The notes beneath the pieces are model-generated. The model searched no databases. It had not been told where the DNA came from and worked only from the letters and a program-made list of their open reading frames with translations. Shown in pieces: positions 8,620 to 19,425 of a DNA stretch of 64,000 bases. Both the position numbers and the translations under genes were made by a program. Within the stretch, counting starts at the first letter, position 1. Each line of letters begins with the position of its first letter. The DNA is from Peribacillus acanthi (GTDB lineage Bacteria; Bacillota; Bacilli; Bacillales; DSM-1321), in the NCBI RefSeq assembly GCF_003073175.1, contig NZ_QBBX01000005.1:151644-215643 (forward strand), written 5' to 3'.

Positions 8620-8645
8620 GAAACGAAGGCGTTAGCCTTCGTTTC
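8620..8645 (-). terminator. First hairpin after fabF, right member of outer inverted pair
   Basis: GAAACGAAGGC-GTTA-GCCTTCGTTTC, 11-bp perfect stem, nine bases after the fabF stop, without a T run of its own. Same sequence as 7462-7485. Confidence 0.65.
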
Positions 8646-8653
8646 AATTAGCA

Positions 8654-9889
8654 TTATTGATATTTTTTAAATACGATTGTAGCGTTGTGTCCACCAAATC
8701 CAAGTGAATTGCTCATTGCAGCAGAGACTTCCTGCTTTCTAGAAGCGTTAGCTACATAATCTAAGTCACAATCAGGATCAGGAGTTTCTAGGTTCATAGT
8801 AGGTGGTAAAACATTTTCTTTAATGGCTAAAATGGTGAAAATAGCTTCCACACCGCCTGCAGCACCTAATAGATGTCCTGTCATGGATTTCGTTGAACTA
8901 ACCGCTAATTTATATGCGTGGTCTCCGAACACTTCTTTGATTGCCATCGTTTCAAACTTATCATTATAAGGTGTGCTCGTTCCGTGGGCGTTAATATATT
9001 GGATATCTTCTGCTTTAAGAGCTGCATCGTTCAATGCCATATTCATTGCACGAGCCCCACCTTCTCCACCTGGTGCTGGAGCTGTGATATGATGGGCATC
9101 TCCAGTTGCTCCATACCCCACGATTTCCGCATAAATATTTGCTCCGCGTGCTAATGCATGTTCTAAATCTTCAAGAACCACGATACCTGCACCTTCACCA
9201 ATTACAAATCCGTCACGTTTGGCATCGAATGGACGACTAGCAGTATTTGGATCTGTGTTCGTAGAAAGTGCAGTATTTGCACAGAAACCAGCTACAGACA
9301 TTTTGGTGATTGGAGCTTCAGCACCACCCGTTATCATTACATCTGCGTCTCCGCGTTGGATGACTTTAAATGCATCTCCGATAGAATTCGTTCCAGTAGC
9401 ACATGCAGTTACTGTACATGAATTGAAGCCTTTAGCTCCAAGCATGATTGAAACTTGACCCGTCGCCATATCAGGAATCATCATAGGTACGAAGAAAGGA
9501 CTTACTCTTCGATATCCTCTATTCAAGAAGGTTTCATACTGACTCTCAAACGTTTCCATTCCACCGATACCAGAGCCAATCCACACACCTACTCGAGGAG
9601 CAATCTCATCTGTAATTTCAAGATTAGCATCTTTGACAGCCATAAGTGAAGCTGCTACAGCATAATGAGTGAAACGATCCATTTTTCTAGCTTCTTTTTT
9701 ATCAACGTACTCTTCAATATTGAAACCTTTTACTTCTGCCGCTACTTTTGCCGGATATTCATCCGCGTTCAATCTCGTTAAAGGACCGATTCCTGTCTTT
9801 CCTTGCAGAATATTTTCCCAAGCTGTGCTTACATCATTTCCAACTGGTGTCACAGCACCTAATCCTGTAACTACTACTCTACGTTTCAT
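8654..9889 (-). CDS. fabF: 3-oxoacyl-[acyl-carrier-protein] synthase II
   Basis: Elongating condensing enzyme of type II fatty-acid synthesis, 411 residues, cytoplasmic. The catalytic set is complete: nucleophile C163 (TACATGTNS), H302 ([11 protein letters not shown]), K334 and H339 ([13 protein letters not shown]). It condenses malonyl-ACP with acyl-ACP and in bacilli also helps set membrane fluidity. It follows fabH by 89 bases on the same strand, presumably cotranscribed from the FapR-regulated fabH promoter. The 3' end is followed by a double hairpin and the IS relic. Confidence 0.97.
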   Translation of the reverse strand: MKRRVVVTGLGAVTPVGNDVSTAWENILQGKTGIGPLTRLNADEYPAKVAAEVKGFNIEEYVDKKEARKMDRFTHYAVAASLMAVKDANLEITDEIAPRVGVWIGSGIGGMETFESQYETFLNRGYRRVSPFFVPMMIPDMATGQVSIMLGAKGFNSCTVTACATGTNSIGDAFKVIQRGDADVMITGGAEAPITKMSVAGFCANTALSTNTDPNTASRPFDAKRDGFVIGEGAGIVVLEDLEHALARGANIYAEIVGYGATGDAHHITAPAPGGEGGARAMNMALNDAALKAEDIQYINAHGTSTPYNDKFETMAIKEVFGDHAYKLAVSSTKSMTGHLLGAAGGVEAIFTILAIKENVLPPTMNLETPDPDCDLDYVANASRKQEVSAAMSNSLGFGGHNATIVFKKYQ

Positions 9890-9978
9890 TTATTTTTCTC
9901 CTTTGTAATAATTGGATATGTTAGGTAATAACGAATTTCAACATTTTTTCGTGATTTATAGGGTACATTAGTTTTGTA

Positions 9979-10911
9979 TTATCTTCCCCATCTTAGCGCA
10001 ATCGCACCCCAAGTAAGGCCAGCGCCAAAACCAACCATAACGATTAAATCCCCATCTTTTATCTTACCCGCTTCCAATTCCTCCACTAGGGAGATAGGTA
10101 TAGAAGCTGCAGAATTGTTTCCGTATTTATGAATCGTTTTGGACATTTTTTCTATTGGTAGTTCAAGACGTTCTCTAGCTGCTTCCATAATTCTTACATT
10201 GGCTTGGTGAGGAATTAAAAAATCAACATCTTCTTTATTCAATCCTGCCTTATTTAACACTTCAATGCAAGATTCACCCATTTGACGAACTGCAAACTTG
10301 AACACTTCTCTACCGTTCATGTATAGGTTTTTATCTTGATAGAGGTACTTTCCACCTGAACCATCAGCACCTAACTCAAAAGATAAGATTCCTTTTCCAT
10401 CCGAAACAGGTCCAATGACCACTGCTCCAGCTCCATCGCCGAATAGCACTGCAGTATTACGGTCATTCCAATCCATAATTTTTGAGAGTTTTTCAACGCC
10501 TACCACTAAAATATTCTGATAGACCCCTGATTGAATAAATTGAGCTGCAGTAACCGCTCCGTACATAAACCCTGAACATGCTGCGCTCAGATCCATGGCT
10601 GCTGCTTTTTTAGCTCCCAATCTGTCTTGTATCATACAAGCAACCGTTGGGAAAGGCTGGTCAGGTGTTACAGTCGCAACGAGAATCAAATCTAGATCTT
10701 CTGCTGTAATACCTGCATTTTCAATTGCTCGCAAAGCTGCAGCATATGCCATGTCAGAAGTATCCATATCCTCTTCGGCGATTCTTCTCTCTTCAATTCC
10801 AGTTCTGGTTCGAATCCATTCATCCGACGTATCCAAAATTTTCTCTAAATCAAAATTGGTCATGATTCTTTCAGGTAAACAACGGCCTACTCCTAATATT
10901 CCAGCATTCAT
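9979..10911 (-). CDS. fabHA: 3-oxoacyl-[acyl-carrier-protein] synthase III
   Basis: Initiating condensing enzyme of fatty-acid synthesis, joining acyl-CoA primers (branched ones in bacilli) to malonyl-ACP. 310 residues, of normal length. Catalytic triad visible: C112 ([10 protein letters not shown]), H235 (IPHQAN), N265 (YGNNSAAS). The ATG is preceded by AAAAGGGG. Position beside yjzB/comZ and upstream of fabF equals that of B. subtilis fabHA (yjaX), so this is the A paralogue. Confidence 0.96.
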   Translation of the reverse strand: MNAGILGVGRCLPERIMTNFDLEKILDTSDEWIRTRTGIEERRIAEEDMDTSDMAYAAALRAIENAGITAEDLDLILVATVTPDQPFPTVACMIQDRLGAKKAAAMDLSAACSGFMYGAVTAAQFIQSGVYQNILVVGVEKLSKIMDWNDRNTAVLFGDGAGAVVIGPVSDGKGILSFELGADGSGGKYLYQDKNLYMNGREVFKFAVRQMGESCIEVLNKAGLNKEDVDFLIPHQANVRIMEAARERLELPIEKMSKTIHKYGNNSAASIPISLVEELEAGKIKDGDLIVMVGFGAGLTWGAIALRWGR

Positions 10912-10981
10912 AATCGGTAGCCCCTTTTCTATTCATAATAAACATTCTATTTACTTTAGACACTAATTTTATTACCAAACT

Positions 10982-10999
10982 TTATGACTTGGTACTAAT
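10982..10999. promoter_or_regulatory. FapR-like operator upstream of fabH
   Basis: On the minus strand ATTAGTACCAAGTCATAA matches the left half of the FapR palindrome (ATTAGTACC) perfectly and the right half poorly. It lies at the -10/+1 region of the predicted promoter, where FapR represses fatty-acid genes in bacilli. Confidence 0.5.
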
Positions 11000-11026
11000 A
11001 TTAACGAAAAAATTTTTTTCTTTCAA
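10998..11026 (-). promoter_or_regulatory. Predicted SigA promoter of fabH-fabF
   Basis: TTGAAA (11026-11021), a 17-base spacer and TAATAT (11003-10998) on the minus strand; the FapR-like half-site follows directly. Confidence 0.5.
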
Positions 11027-11158
11027 GAACTTTATATTTTGTAGAGAGAATTCGTTATGTTTAAACAGCTATCAGTTTAAATAGGACAATAATCCAAACC
11101 ATTCAGAGTTGTCCATTCATATTCTACACTATTAAATTATAAGGAAAGGAGTAATGAT

Positions 11159-11380
11159 ATGTTCTATAACCCCAAGAGACCCATGCGAAGCAATTCTAAA
11201 ATGAATCAACTCATGTTCGGTACAAAGAGACAAATAGAACCACCACCTACCAAACAAGAAGGTGTTGACCTCGAACAATTAATGGTGCATGCTGATACTC
11301 TCATGCAAGCATTCTCTCAGATAAAACCAACTATACAAAAGTTCAAACCATTAATGGAAGGCCTATTGAAAAAAAAATAA
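11159..11380 (+). CDS. yjzB: YjzB, small YppG-like protein
   Basis: A 73-residue, basic, Pro/Lys/Gln-rich protein, divergent from fabH and convergent with comZ, exactly where B. subtilis has yjzB. The N-terminus (FYNPKRPMRSNSK) and the closing hydrophobic-basic helix (PLMEGLLKKK) resemble small YppG-type spore or coat-associated proteins. A good ribosome binding site (AAGGAG) precedes the ATG. Function unknown; name rests mainly on position. Confidence 0.6.
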   Translation: MFYNPKRPMRSNSKMNQLMFGTKRQIEPPPTKQEGVDLEQLMVHADTLMQAFSQIKPTIQKFKPLMEGLLKKK

Positions 11381-11414
11381 GCTGCCGAATTGGCAGCTCA
11401 TCTACATATGTACT

Positions 11415-11606
11415 TTACTTTTCTTCTTTTAGGGCGTCTTGCTTTCCTAAGTCGTATGCTTCTTGCATAACTTTTGTAAAAAGTTCCATAAACGTCGGTA
11501 AGACTTCCATAGATAATTGAATGCCTGCATCATCTAATTTTGCTTTCGCTTCAGGAAAGTATTTCATGGCGATTTGCATGAATTGCATATTTTGATTTCC
11601 TTCCAT
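11415..11606 (-). CDS. comZ: ComZ, late competence regulator
   Basis: A 63-residue protein of the length of B. subtilis ComZ and in the same place. ComZ lowers expression of the comG operon (type IV-like DNA-uptake machinery). The sequence is one long amphipathic helix with leucine-type spacing in the middle and an acidic-basic tail (GKQDALKEEK). A strong RBS (AAAGGAGG) precedes the ATG. In B. subtilis comZ is expressed with med from its promoter; no med gene is visible upstream here, so its control must differ. Confidence 0.8.
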   Translation of the reverse strand: MEGNQNMQFMQIAMKYFPEAKAKLDDAGIQLSMEVLPTFMELFTKVMQEAYDLGKQDALKEEK

Positions 11607-11804
11607 TTTGCATGCCTCCTTTAATAGAAAAATAATTTGTTGATTAACCCTTTAGAGCTGGATGTCCAATTCAAAATGAACCAAGCTACTAGAAAACGGG
11701 CGCATTGTCTTATTAGACATTTACATGCACCCGAAATTCTTATTCAATTCTCACATCTATTTTACTTCTGGATGGTATTTTTGAAAAGTAACATAGCTTC
11801 CTCA

Positions 11805-12551
11805 TTATTTCTTTTTCCACTCTTGTAGTTTCTTTTGAATTTCCAAATGTTGTTTTTGTTTAGATATCCCTTCATCAGGCTTTGTTTTCACATGAATTTT
11901 GTGTGTCTTTCGATTTGAAATTCTAGTTGTCAGAAGAGGAATTTCTTCTTTGTTGCCTGCATGTTCTAGGCAGGATTTTAGATGATGGTCTAAATCACTT
12001 ACTAATTCATATACACCTGGTTGCAAGTTAATTATTTGGGACCAATCCTCCACAAGGTCACGAACGTATATGGCATCATCTAGCAAACCTGTCAATGAAG
12101 AAAAAGACTCTCCTGATAATAAACTCCGAATCAAAGCTCCCTTTGGTTGCCAAGGGCCATAAATAGTCGGTGCTAGTAACCTTATCTTTTCTTCCTCATC
12201 GATTAATTCTTCTCTAAAAGGATAAATCTCGATGATTACATTTCCTTTTGAACGGACTTCATCTGTTATTCCCTTTATTTGCTCTTTAATATCAAGTAGA
12301 AGATCGTCAAAATCATAGTAAGGAACATGTATGATTGAATCAGCTTCAATATCAAGCGTATTTCGATTCTCTATAGGGTAAAAAGTAAAATTAGAATTCC
12401 GGCCAAATGATAAGGCTTTTTCCTCTCTCTCATCTTCGTCCATCCCGGAATTCCAATCTAAACCAATTACCTCTTCTCCCGTTTCCAATAAAAACTCACA
12501 TAAATGGTAACCTACAAACCGATAACAACCTAATACTATATGCTTTTTCAT
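11805..12551 (-). CDS. yjaV: YjaV, nucleotide-sugar-epimerase-like Rossmann protein
   Basis: A 248-residue protein. I chose the ATG at 12551 because GGGGGAAGC precedes it and the protein then opens with a Rossmann strand and dinucleotide motif (HIVLGCYRFVGYHLCEFLLE, like GxxGxxG with changes). The middle keeps an epimerase-like block (APTIYGPW, DAIYVRDLVEDW), but the catalytic YxxxK is not obvious, so it may be non-catalytic. The C-terminus is a lysine-rich helix. It follows yjaU on the minus strand as in B. subtilis. Confidence 0.65.
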   Translation of the reverse strand: MKKHIVLGCYRFVGYHLCEFLLETGEEVIGLDWNSGMDEDEREEKALSFGRNSNFTFYPIENRNTLDIEADSIIHVPYYDFDDLLLDIKEQIKGITDEVRSKGNVIIEIYPFREELIDEEEKIRLLAPTIYGPWQPKGALIRSLLSGESFSSLTGLLDDAIYVRDLVEDWSQIINLQPGVYELVSDLDHHLKSCLEHAGNKEEIPLLTTRISNRKTHKIHVKTKPDEGISKQKQHLEIQKKLQEWKKK

Positions 12552-12659
12552 AGCTTCCCCCAAGTTTTTAGTCCGCTCTTTTTTCAAATTACCACAGGAT
12601 ACGAACCCATTTGCCATGTTGTATCCTATGCAGATTATTTGAAAATTACCAATGGGTTA

Positions 12660-13385
12660 CTAAAGTTCTTGCTCGAATTGGTGAAAAAAAGAAACCGCTT
12701 GACGAGCCAACTTAAATCTTTGCTCCGCAACAAGATATTGAAATTCAACCTTGGCACCAGACTCTATAACAGGTTTTATACGCTGATAAAGATGCGATTG
12801 ATTATCTCCTTGATGTCCTAGTACATGAATAATCTTAAGTGGAATAGATGAATTAAACTCAAAGGGTGAAGTGTCACCTAATAACGAAAAATTACCATTT
12901 GGTAACCCATGTGCCATTTCTAATTCGCGAATAAATCTTTTATAAAAAAACTTTTTCTCCTTTTCATTGGCTAGTTTCTCTTTAAAACAGAGGCAAGGAT
13001 TTACAAATACTGCGGAACGGACTTTATCTGGCCATTCCTTCATAATTCGAATAGCTAATATCACTCCCATTCCCTCAGCATAAAGGTGAATTTTATCATT
13101 CAATATTTCACTCTTCATAATCATATAATATAATTGCTTGGATAATTGGAAAGCTCGTTCGCTTCCCCAATGTCTACCGTACAAGTGGGAAGAAAATGCG
13201 GTATATCCCTGATTCATCATGGCCTCTATCAGTTTAATCCGACTAGGATGTTGATCCCAGAAGCTACTTTTCTCTTCCACGTAATGCTCTCGATCGCCAA
13301 TGAGAAAGACAGAAAAGCCATTTGGTTTTTCTGGATAATAGACAATATTCCATTGGCTGTCCATTAGAAAAGAACGTTTCATCAT
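12660..13385 (-). CDS. yjaU: YjaU, alpha/beta-hydrolase-like protein
   Basis: A 241-residue protein placed as yjaU in B. subtilis. It has a hydrolase-like layout, with the nucleophile-elbow region reading YAEGMGVILAIRI, where the usual serine of G-x-S-x-G is replaced by glutamate-glycine, so classic serine catalysis is doubtful. A C-terminal histidine-containing segment (AVSFFHQFEQEL) may be the remnant of the triad. Function unknown. Confidence 0.6.
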   Translation of the reverse strand: MMKRSFLMDSQWNIVYYPEKPNGFSVFLIGDREHYVEEKSSFWDQHPSRIKLIEAMMNQGYTAFSSHLYGRHWGSERAFQLSKQLYYMIMKSEILNDKIHLYAEGMGVILAIRIMKEWPDKVRSAVFVNPCLCFKEKLANEKEKKFFYKRFIRELEMAHGLPNGNFSLLGDTSPFEFNSSIPLKIIHVLGHQGDNQSHLYQRIKPVIESGAKVEFQYLVAEQRFKLARQAVSFFHQFEQEL

Positions 13386-13580
13386 TTCTGTCCCCTTTCT
13401 CTAATTCTCACTTCAATGTATGAAAAGATTGGCTTTTCGAAAGCGTATTAGCCTAGATAAGAGATAAAATGGTTTCTTACATGGTTTTTAGTATTACGGG
13501 CAATTTAAGCTTAAAAAGCGTTTTCATTAAATGAAAAGTATGATACTATATAAAGGATTGTTAAACAAAGAGGTGAAAAC

Positions 13581-13769
13581 ATGAAATACGTAATGACCTT
13601 TTTCTGGACGTTTTTATTAAGTCAAATGCTTACATACGTAGTTAGTTCCATGATTTCAGTTGATTTTTCATTCACTACAGGAACTACACTAGCAGTTGTA
13701 GTATTTGTTTTAATTACAGTGCTTAGCTTCTTAATTCCAAATGATCCAGTGGATCACGCACATCACTAA
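13581..13769 (+). CDS. yjzD: YjzD, small membrane protein (DUF2929)
   Basis: A 62-residue protein with two predicted membrane helices (about 4-24 and 32-53) and a histidine-rich tail (DPVDHAHH). It matches the small YjzD/DUF2929 family and its place. RBS AAAGAGGTG precedes the ATG; a terminator follows at 13778. Function unknown. Confidence 0.75.
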   Translation: MKYVMTFFWTFLLSQMLTYVVSSMISVDFSFTTGTTLAVVVFVLITVLSFLIPNDPVDHAHH

Positions 13770-13777
13770 GAAATTTA

Positions 13778-13810
13778 GGGTGACTAGTCATTAGCTAGTC
13801 GCCCTTTTTT
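13778..13810 (+). terminator. Terminator of yjzD
   Basis: GGGTGACTAG (13778-13787) pairs with CTAGTCGCCC (13795-13804), followed by TTTTTT. Confidence 0.8.
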
Positions 13811-13832
13811 CTATTATATTGTCTTAAATAGC

Positions 13833-13881
13833 AAAAGGATGCTTGAAGTTCCATAATAAATGAACCTCTAAGCATCCTTTT
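13833..13881 (-). terminator. Terminator of yjzC
   Basis: AAAAGGATGCTT and AAGCATCCTTTT form a 12-bp stem with a 25-base loop, between the convergent yjzD and yjzC genes; T-rich on both sides. Confidence 0.65.
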
Positions 13882-13926
13882 TAGATTAATATGAAAATTT
13901 TGAGCTAGTCATTGCTTATTTCTTTA

Positions 13927-14106
13927 TTACTGTTTTGGATGGTATGTCCAGTGGCGCTTATCGTTTGAAGTTTCTGGGAATGAATCTCCCGCTTTTAATT
14001 TGATTTTCTTAGGGTTAGTAACATTGCTGCCAGTATCTCCAACTTCAACGTAATAGCCGTTATTTGGAGCTTTTTGGCCTGATCTAAACTGATGTGATTG
14101 ACCCAT
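13927..14106 (-). CDS. yjzC: YjzC family protein
   Basis: A 59-residue protein. It opens MGQSHQFRSGQKAPNNGYY and ends KRHWTYHPKQ, a small soluble Gly/Asn/Lys-rich pattern that I recognise as the YjzC family of bacilli. It lies between yjzD and argF as in B. subtilis. A GGAGG-type site precedes the ATG at 14106. Function unknown. Confidence 0.8.
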   Translation of the reverse strand: MGQSHQFRSGQKAPNNGYYVEVGDTGSNVTNPKKIKLKAGDSFPETSNDKRHWTYHPKQ

Positions 14107-14218
14107 TTTGTTTCCCTCCTTTTCTTTCCCTATTATTATGACCTAACGTTTTTTTTCAATGAGTCAAAAATCTATAAGAAATTAGAAAAGAGCGATTGTG
14201 GAAAATCGCTCTCAAGTA

Positions 14219-15181
14219 TTAACCCATTAAATCTACAAGTAACGCTTTTTGGGCGTGTAACCTGTTACCCGCTTGATGAAAAATGACAGAGTTTGGGCCA
14301 TCAATGACTCCACTTGAAACTTCTTCTTCTCTATGTGCAGGAAGACAATGCATGAAAATATAATCTTCTTTTGCATACTTCACAAGATTTTCATTGATTT
14401 GATAGCCTTCAAATGCTTTTAAACGGACCTCATTTTCTTGTTCCTGTCCCATACTAGTCCATACATCAGAATAAATGATATCTGCTTCTTTTACAGCCTC
14501 GATTGGGTCTTCTGTAACCACAATGTTACTACCACTAATTTGGCCAGCTTCGACAGAATGTTTTACTACTTCTTCAGAAGGGACATACTCTTTAGGGCAA
14601 GCAATCGTAAAATCCATTCCAGTTTTAGCTGCTGCCATCATTAATGCATGCGCCATATTGTTACCGTCCCCAACGTAAGCTATTTTTAGCCCTTTTAATT
14701 CACCTTTGATTTCTTGTATCGTCAAGAGATCTGCAAGCGCTTGGCATGGATGGTCATAATCCGTTAAACCATTAATCACTGGGATAGAGGCATACTTTGC
14801 CAATTCCTGAACTTTTTTATGTTCAAACGTACGTATCATTATTCCATCTAAGTATTGTGAAAGTACTTGAGCTGTATCAGAAATGGTTTCTCCACGTCCT
14901 AATTGTAGCTCTTTTCCACTTAGAAACAATGCATGTCCCCCCAACTGAAGCATCCCCACTTCGAAGGATACACGCGTTCTAGTTGAAGATTTTTCAAAAA
15001 TCATCCCTAACGTTTTCCCTTTAAGAGGCACAAACGCTTCACCTAATATGAATTTTCGTTTTATCAGCATAGCAAGATTTAAAAGTGAGTGAATCTTGTC
15101 TTTTGTCATGTCTTGCATACTTAAAAAATCTTTTTGTTGAATAATTTCCCCTTTTTTGACCTCTTTCATTACATTCATCAT
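14219..15181 (-). CDS. argF: Ornithine carbamoyltransferase
   Basis: Makes citrulline from ornithine and carbamoyl phosphate, cytoplasmic, 320 residues. Carbamoyl-phosphate loop SSTRTR at 65-70, HPCQALADL, and the ornithine-binding HCLPAHR with catalytic C279. Its start overlaps the carB stop by 4 bases; last gene of the arg/car operon, so carbamoyl phosphate and its consumer are produced together. Confidence 0.97.
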   Translation of the reverse strand: MMNVMKEVKKGEIIQQKDFLSMQDMTKDKIHSLLNLAMLIKRKFILGEAFVPLKGKTLGMIFEKSSTRTRVSFEVGMLQLGGHALFLSGKELQLGRGETISDTAQVLSQYLDGIMIRTFEHKKVQELAKYASIPVINGLTDYDHPCQALADLLTIQEIKGELKGLKIAYVGDGNNMAHALMMAAAKTGMDFTIACPKEYVPSEEVVKHSVEAGQISGSNIVVTEDPIEAVKEADIIYSDVWTSMGQEQENEVRLKAFEGYQINENLVKYAKEDYIFMHCLPAHREEEVSSGVIDGPNSVIFHQAGNRLHAQKALLVDLMG

Positions 15182-18100
15182 TTCAAAACCCCTTCTTTTC
15201 TATGTGATAGCCATGTTTGCAATGGAGTAACATCCCATTGAAGCACTTTTTTAGAAATCAAGAAAGCCAAGAAGGTTTCTTCCTCTGTAAAGGTGAATAA
15301 TCGATATTTAGTCCCTTTTATTCGTAAGGATTCTCCACTTTTACCATAAGCAAGAACCGCCATCGCTTGATCGCTTTTCACCCAGTCGTCAAAGTTTTCC
15401 TGATTAACAAATTCAACACCAACCACTTTGCTATAATTTGCTATCTTTTCACTAATTTGAACTGTAGAATCTACATAAACTTGTAAAGCTCCCTTTTTCC
15501 CCTGTCTCCCCAAATAATGGAATGATTTAAATAATGCATTCTCCAAATCCTTACCAATGGCAATTCCCTCTCCAGTTGATTTCATTTCAGGACCCACTTT
15601 TGGATCAAGACCGTTTAATGCAAAGGTCGAAAACACTGGATATTTAATAACTGTGTATGGAAGAGGTTCTAAAAGTCCTGTAGAATCTACTAATTCTGAC
15701 AATTTATATTTCCCGAGCAATATTTTTGTCGCAATTTGTACCATGGCAGTGTCCGTAATTTTACTGATGATTGGAATAGTACGGCTAGCTCGGGGATTTA
15801 CTTCCAACACATAAACATTTTCGCCTTCAATGACGTACTGGATGTTCATTAAGCCTTTATACTGTAGTTCCTGAACTAGTTTTTTTGCATAAGAAACCAT
15901 CGTTTTTTGGACATGATTTGAAAGGCTCTTTGCAGGTATGATAGACATACTATCCCCAGAGTGGACACCCGCCTTTTCTATGTGTTCTGTAATAGTCGGT
16001 ACCAGGATGGTTTCTCCATCAGTCACTAAATCTAATTCCGCTTCCTTTCCTGGCAGATAGCGATCCATTAAGATGGGATATTCCATATTCGTTCGCAACG
16101 AAATATTCTTTTTCAATTCTTCTTTATCCGTAAAAATTTCCATACCTCTTCCACCAATTACATAGGATGGACGAAGTAAAATCGGGAAGCTAATTTCTTC
16201 CACACTCTGGAGTAATTCCACCATGTTATTAGCAATAGTGCCTTGGACATGCGGAATCTTTAGCTTTCGAAGCAATGAATAAAATCGGTCACGATCTTCA
16301 AGCTGATCTAATACTTCGTAAGAGGTACCAAGTAAATTTGCGCCGTATTCTTCTAGTCTTTGTGCCAAATTTATTGCCGTTTGTCCCCCAAATTGAACAA
16401 TCACATCGATAATACCTTCAGCTTCCATTACATTTACCACATGTTCAAAGGTCAATGGTTCAAAATACAATTTATCTGCAGTAGCAAAATCCGTGCTTAC
16501 AGTCTCTGGATTGTTATTGATCATGATGGTTTCAATTCCTTCGCTTTGTAGCGCGAATACTCCATGGACTGAACAATAATCAAATTCTATTCCTTGACCG
16601 ATTCTAATGGGACCACTGCCAATCACTAATACTTTTTTCTTATCAGATTTTACTTGTTCATTTTCTCCAAAGTAGGACGAGTAATAGTATCTAGTATGTG
16701 ATACGAATTCTGCTGCACAAGTGTCCACCGTTTTATAGGTAGCCGCCACATTGAAGAACTTACGCTTTTGACGAATTTCCATTTCGGTGACGTTCCAATT
16801 GGTTGCAAGATACGCATCAGAAAAACCTTTTTCTTTGATATATAACATGAATTCTTCTGTTACATTGGATATGGAAGACTCTTGTATTTTCTTTTCCATT
16901 TCGGTTATTTGTGAAAAACTCGATAGGAAAAATAGGTCAATCTTTGTAAGTTCATGTAGTTTTTGAATAGAAACCCCTCTTCGAAGCAGTTCCATTAAAA
17001 CAAAGAACCTTTCATCATCGGCCATTTGCAATTTATTGAAGAGTTCTTTCTCTTCATATCCCTTTAAACTAGGTAAAGATAGTCCATCTACTTTTAATTC
17101 AAGGGACTGGACTGCTTTCTGGATTGCAGCTTCCAAATTCCGCTCTAATGACATGACTTCACCAGTGGCTTTCATTTGAGTTCCAAGTGTTCTCGTTGCC
17201 TGAGGAAATTTATCAAATGGCCATCTCGGAAACTTGACGACTACATAATCCAAAGAGGGCTCAAAGCTAGCAAAGGTGCTCTCTGTCACTGGATTGATCA
17301 ACTCATCTAATGAATATCCAATTGCCAATTTCGTAGCAATCCTTGCAATTGGATAACCCGTTGCCTTAGAAGCCAAGGCAGAAGATCGACTTACCCTTGG
17401 ATTGACCTCAATCAAGTAATATTGCTTGCTCTTTGGATCAAGAGCGAACTGAATATTGCAGCCTCCAATTATGCCTAATGCTGAGATAATTTTAATAGAA
17501 GCCGTTCTTAGCATTTGATATTCTTCGTCAGATAACGTCTGGGATGGAGCTACTACAATAGAGTCTCCTGTATGGATTCCCACCGGGTCGATATTCTCCA
17601 TATTGCAAATGGTAATACACGTACCATTTCCATCTCGCATGACTTCGTACTCGATTTCCTTAAATCCAGCTATACTTTTTTCAACTAAACATTGACTGAT
17701 AGGACTTTCTTGGAGTCCACCTCTAACTAATTCTTTTAGCTCCTGCAGAGATGATGCAATTCCTCCACCAGTACCTCCCATTGTATAGGCAGGGCGCACA
17801 ATGATAGGAAATCCAATTTCATCAGCAAAGGTAATCGCCTCTTCTAAAGTATGGATGATTATGCTTTCAGGGACAGGCTCTTCTATCTTGTACATCAGTT
17901 GGCGAAACAAATCACGGTCTTCACCATTTTTTATCGATTCGATGGGCGTACCCAGCATTTTCACTCGATGCTTTTCCAGGATTCCTGCATCATCAAGAGC
18001 ATAAGCCAGATTTAATCCCGTTTGCCCGCCCAATGTAGCCAATAATCCATGTGGTTTTTCTTTTTCAATGATTTTACTTACTGCTTCAACAGTCAAAGGT

Positions 18101-18300
18101 TCAAAATATACAACGTCTGCATTCATTTCATCGGTCATGATGGTGGCTGGATTGTTGTTTACAAGAATGACTTTATACCCTTCCTCTTTCAAAGCAAGAC
18201 ATGCCTGTGTTCCTGCATAATCAAATTCAGCTGCCTGGCCAATCACAATTGGTCCAGAACCGATGACTAATATTGTTTGTATGGTAGTATCTTTAGGCAT
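15178..18300 (-). CDS. carB: Carbamoyl-phosphate synthase, large subunit (arginine-specific)
   Basis: Forms carbamoyl phosphate from bicarbonate, ammonia and two ATP. 1040 residues, with the two homologous ATP-grasp halves (each opening with VLVIGSGPI and carrying EVNPR) plus a short C-terminal regulatory region. Bacilli keep a second, pyrimidine-linked enzyme (pyrAA/pyrAB); the position inside the arg operon marks this one as the arginine-regulated isozyme. It overlaps carA by 8 bases. Confidence 0.97.
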   Translation of the reverse strand: MPKDTTIQTILVIGSGPIVIGQAAEFDYAGTQACLALKEEGYKVILVNNNPATIMTDEMNADVVYFEPLTVEAVSKIIEKEKPHGLLATLGGQTGLNLAYALDDAGILEKHRVKMLGTPIESIKNGEDRDLFRQLMYKIEEPVPESIIIHTLEEAITFADEIGFPIIVRPAYTMGGTGGGIASSLQELKELVRGGLQESPISQCLVEKSIAGFKEIEYEVMRDGNGTCITICNMENIDPVGIHTGDSIVVAPSQTLSDEEYQMLRTASIKIISALGIIGGCNIQFALDPKSKQYYLIEVNPRVSRSSALASKATGYPIARIATKLAIGYSLDELINPVTESTFASFEPSLDYVVVKFPRWPFDKFPQATRTLGTQMKATGEVMSLERNLEAAIQKAVQSLELKVDGLSLPSLKGYEEKELFNKLQMADDERFFVLMELLRRGVSIQKLHELTKIDLFFLSSFSQITEMEKKIQESSISNVTEEFMLYIKEKGFSDAYLATNWNVTEMEIRQKRKFFNVAATYKTVDTCAAEFVSHTRYYYSSYFGENEQVKSDKKKVLVIGSGPIRIGQGIEFDYCSVHGVFALQSEGIETIMINNNPETVSTDFATADKLYFEPLTFEHVVNVMEAEGIIDVIVQFGGQTAINLAQRLEEYGANLLGTSYEVLDQLEDRDRFYSLLRKLKIPHVQGTIANNMVELLQSVEEISFPILLRPSYVIGGRGMEIFTDKEELKKNISLRTNMEYPILMDRYLPGKEAELDLVTDGETILVPTITEHIEKAGVHSGDSMSIIPAKSLSNHVQKTMVSYAKKLVQELQYKGLMNIQYVIEGENVYVLEVNPRASRTIPIISKITDTAMVQIATKILLGKYKLSELVDSTGLLEPLPYTVIKYPVFSTFALNGLDPKVGPEMKSTGEGIAIGKDLENALFKSFHYLGRQGKKGALQVYVDSTVQISEKIANYSKVVGVEFVNQENFDDWVKSDQAMAVLAYGKSGESLRIKGTKYRLFTFTEEETFLAFLISKKVLQWDVTPLQTWLSHRKEGVLK

Positions 18301-19375
18301 AAACTTTTTCTCTCCCGATTCCGTAACGTACCAGATTTATAAATTCATCAAATAACTTTGCACTCTCAGCTGGACCAGGATGTGCTTCTGGATGGAATTG
18401 TGCAGTTAAAATAGGCAATGACTGATGAGATAATCCTTCAACAGACTGGTCATTCACATTTTTGAAACGAACATAAAGCCCTGTTCCCTTGAGGCTATCC
18501 TCTTCGACCATATAGCTATGGTTTTGCGAAGTCATAAAGACTTTCTTCGTTATCACATCCACAACTGGCTGATTGGCACCTCTATGACCGTATAATAACT
18601 TTTCAGTGTTTCCACCTAATGCCAATGCGGTTAGTTGATGACCGAGACAAATTCCCAATGTTGGATATTTGGTGATAATTAGCTTTAAGTTTGGCAAAAG
18701 CTCTTGTAAGTCCTTCGGGTCTCCAGGACCGTTCGATAATAGAATCCCATCTGGTTTCAGAGCTTGAATCTTGCTATATGACATGTTAAATGGGACGATG
18801 GAAACCTGGCAACTTCGAGCAATTAAAGCTGTTAACATCGATTTCTTGTAACCAAAATCTAACATAACGATATGAGGACCATTTCCATCGATTTTTTTTG
18901 TCTCTCTCTGACTGACTTGGTCCACTATATTTTGTTGAACGGCATTGCTTCGACTAGAGCTCCATTCCTTCGATGAACCGATTACTGCGGGCATCGAACC
19001 GTGTGAACGAATCCTTTTTACAATTGCTCTTGTATCAATATGGCCTAGCATAGGTACATTCCATTTTTCAAGATAATCCTTTAATGATTGATTAGCTTGA
19101 TAATGTGAATGTGTCATGCTTCCTTCGTATACAATCACACCTGCCACGTGTGGAATCTTGCTTTCAAAGTCGCTTTCATTGATCCCGTAATTACCGATCA
19201 ACGGATATGTGAACACCACAATTTGGTTTTTATATGAAGGATCTGTAAGGACCTCTTGATAACCTGTCATACCTGTATAAAAAACAACTTCCCCTTCAAC
19301 ACTCGATGTTGGGGCCGCCGTAATCCATTTACCAGTAAAGGTTTCTCCACTCTGTAAATGAATATATCCTTTCAT
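18293..19375 (-). CDS. carA: Carbamoyl-phosphate synthase, small subunit (arginine-specific)
   Basis: Glutamine amidotransferase subunit supplying ammonia to CarB. I chose the ATG at 19375 (360 residues, MKGYIHLQSG), preceded by AGAGGTGAGG; an upstream ATG at 19429 overlaps the argD stop but lacks a ribosome site and adds a Lys/Asn-rich tail foreign to the family. Class I amidotransferase nucleophile C243 in GICLGHQ and the partner His in FHPEAHPGP are present. Confidence 0.96.
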   Translation of the reverse strand: MKGYIHLQSGETFTGKWITAAPTSSVEGEVVFYTGMTGYQEVLTDPSYKNQIVVFTYPLIGNYGINESDFESKIPHVAGVIVYEGSMTHSHYQANQSLKDYLEKWNVPMLGHIDTRAIVKRIRSHGSMPAVIGSSKEWSSSRSNAVQQNIVDQVSQRETKKIDGNGPHIVMLDFGYKKSMLTALIARSCQVSIVPFNMSYSKIQALKPDGILLSNGPGDPKDLQELLPNLKLIITKYPTLGICLGHQLTALALGGNTEKLLYGHRGANQPVVDVITKKVFMTSQNHSYMVEEDSLKGTGLYVRFKNVNDQSVEGLSHQSLPILTAQFHPEAHPGPAESAKLFDEFINLVRYGIGREKVYA

Positions 19376-19425
19376 ATCCTCACCTCTTCTTTTTTGAATT
19401 TTTATAAGTATTTTAGTATTTTTAT

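Noticed and set aside
7462..8645. Intact transposon with target-site duplication
   Set aside because: The transposase is truncated and frameshifted, and I could not identify matching short direct repeats outside the ends.
15557..15814. 85-codon plus-strand frame within carB
   Set aside because: Antisense to a fully conserved CarB region; no independent support.
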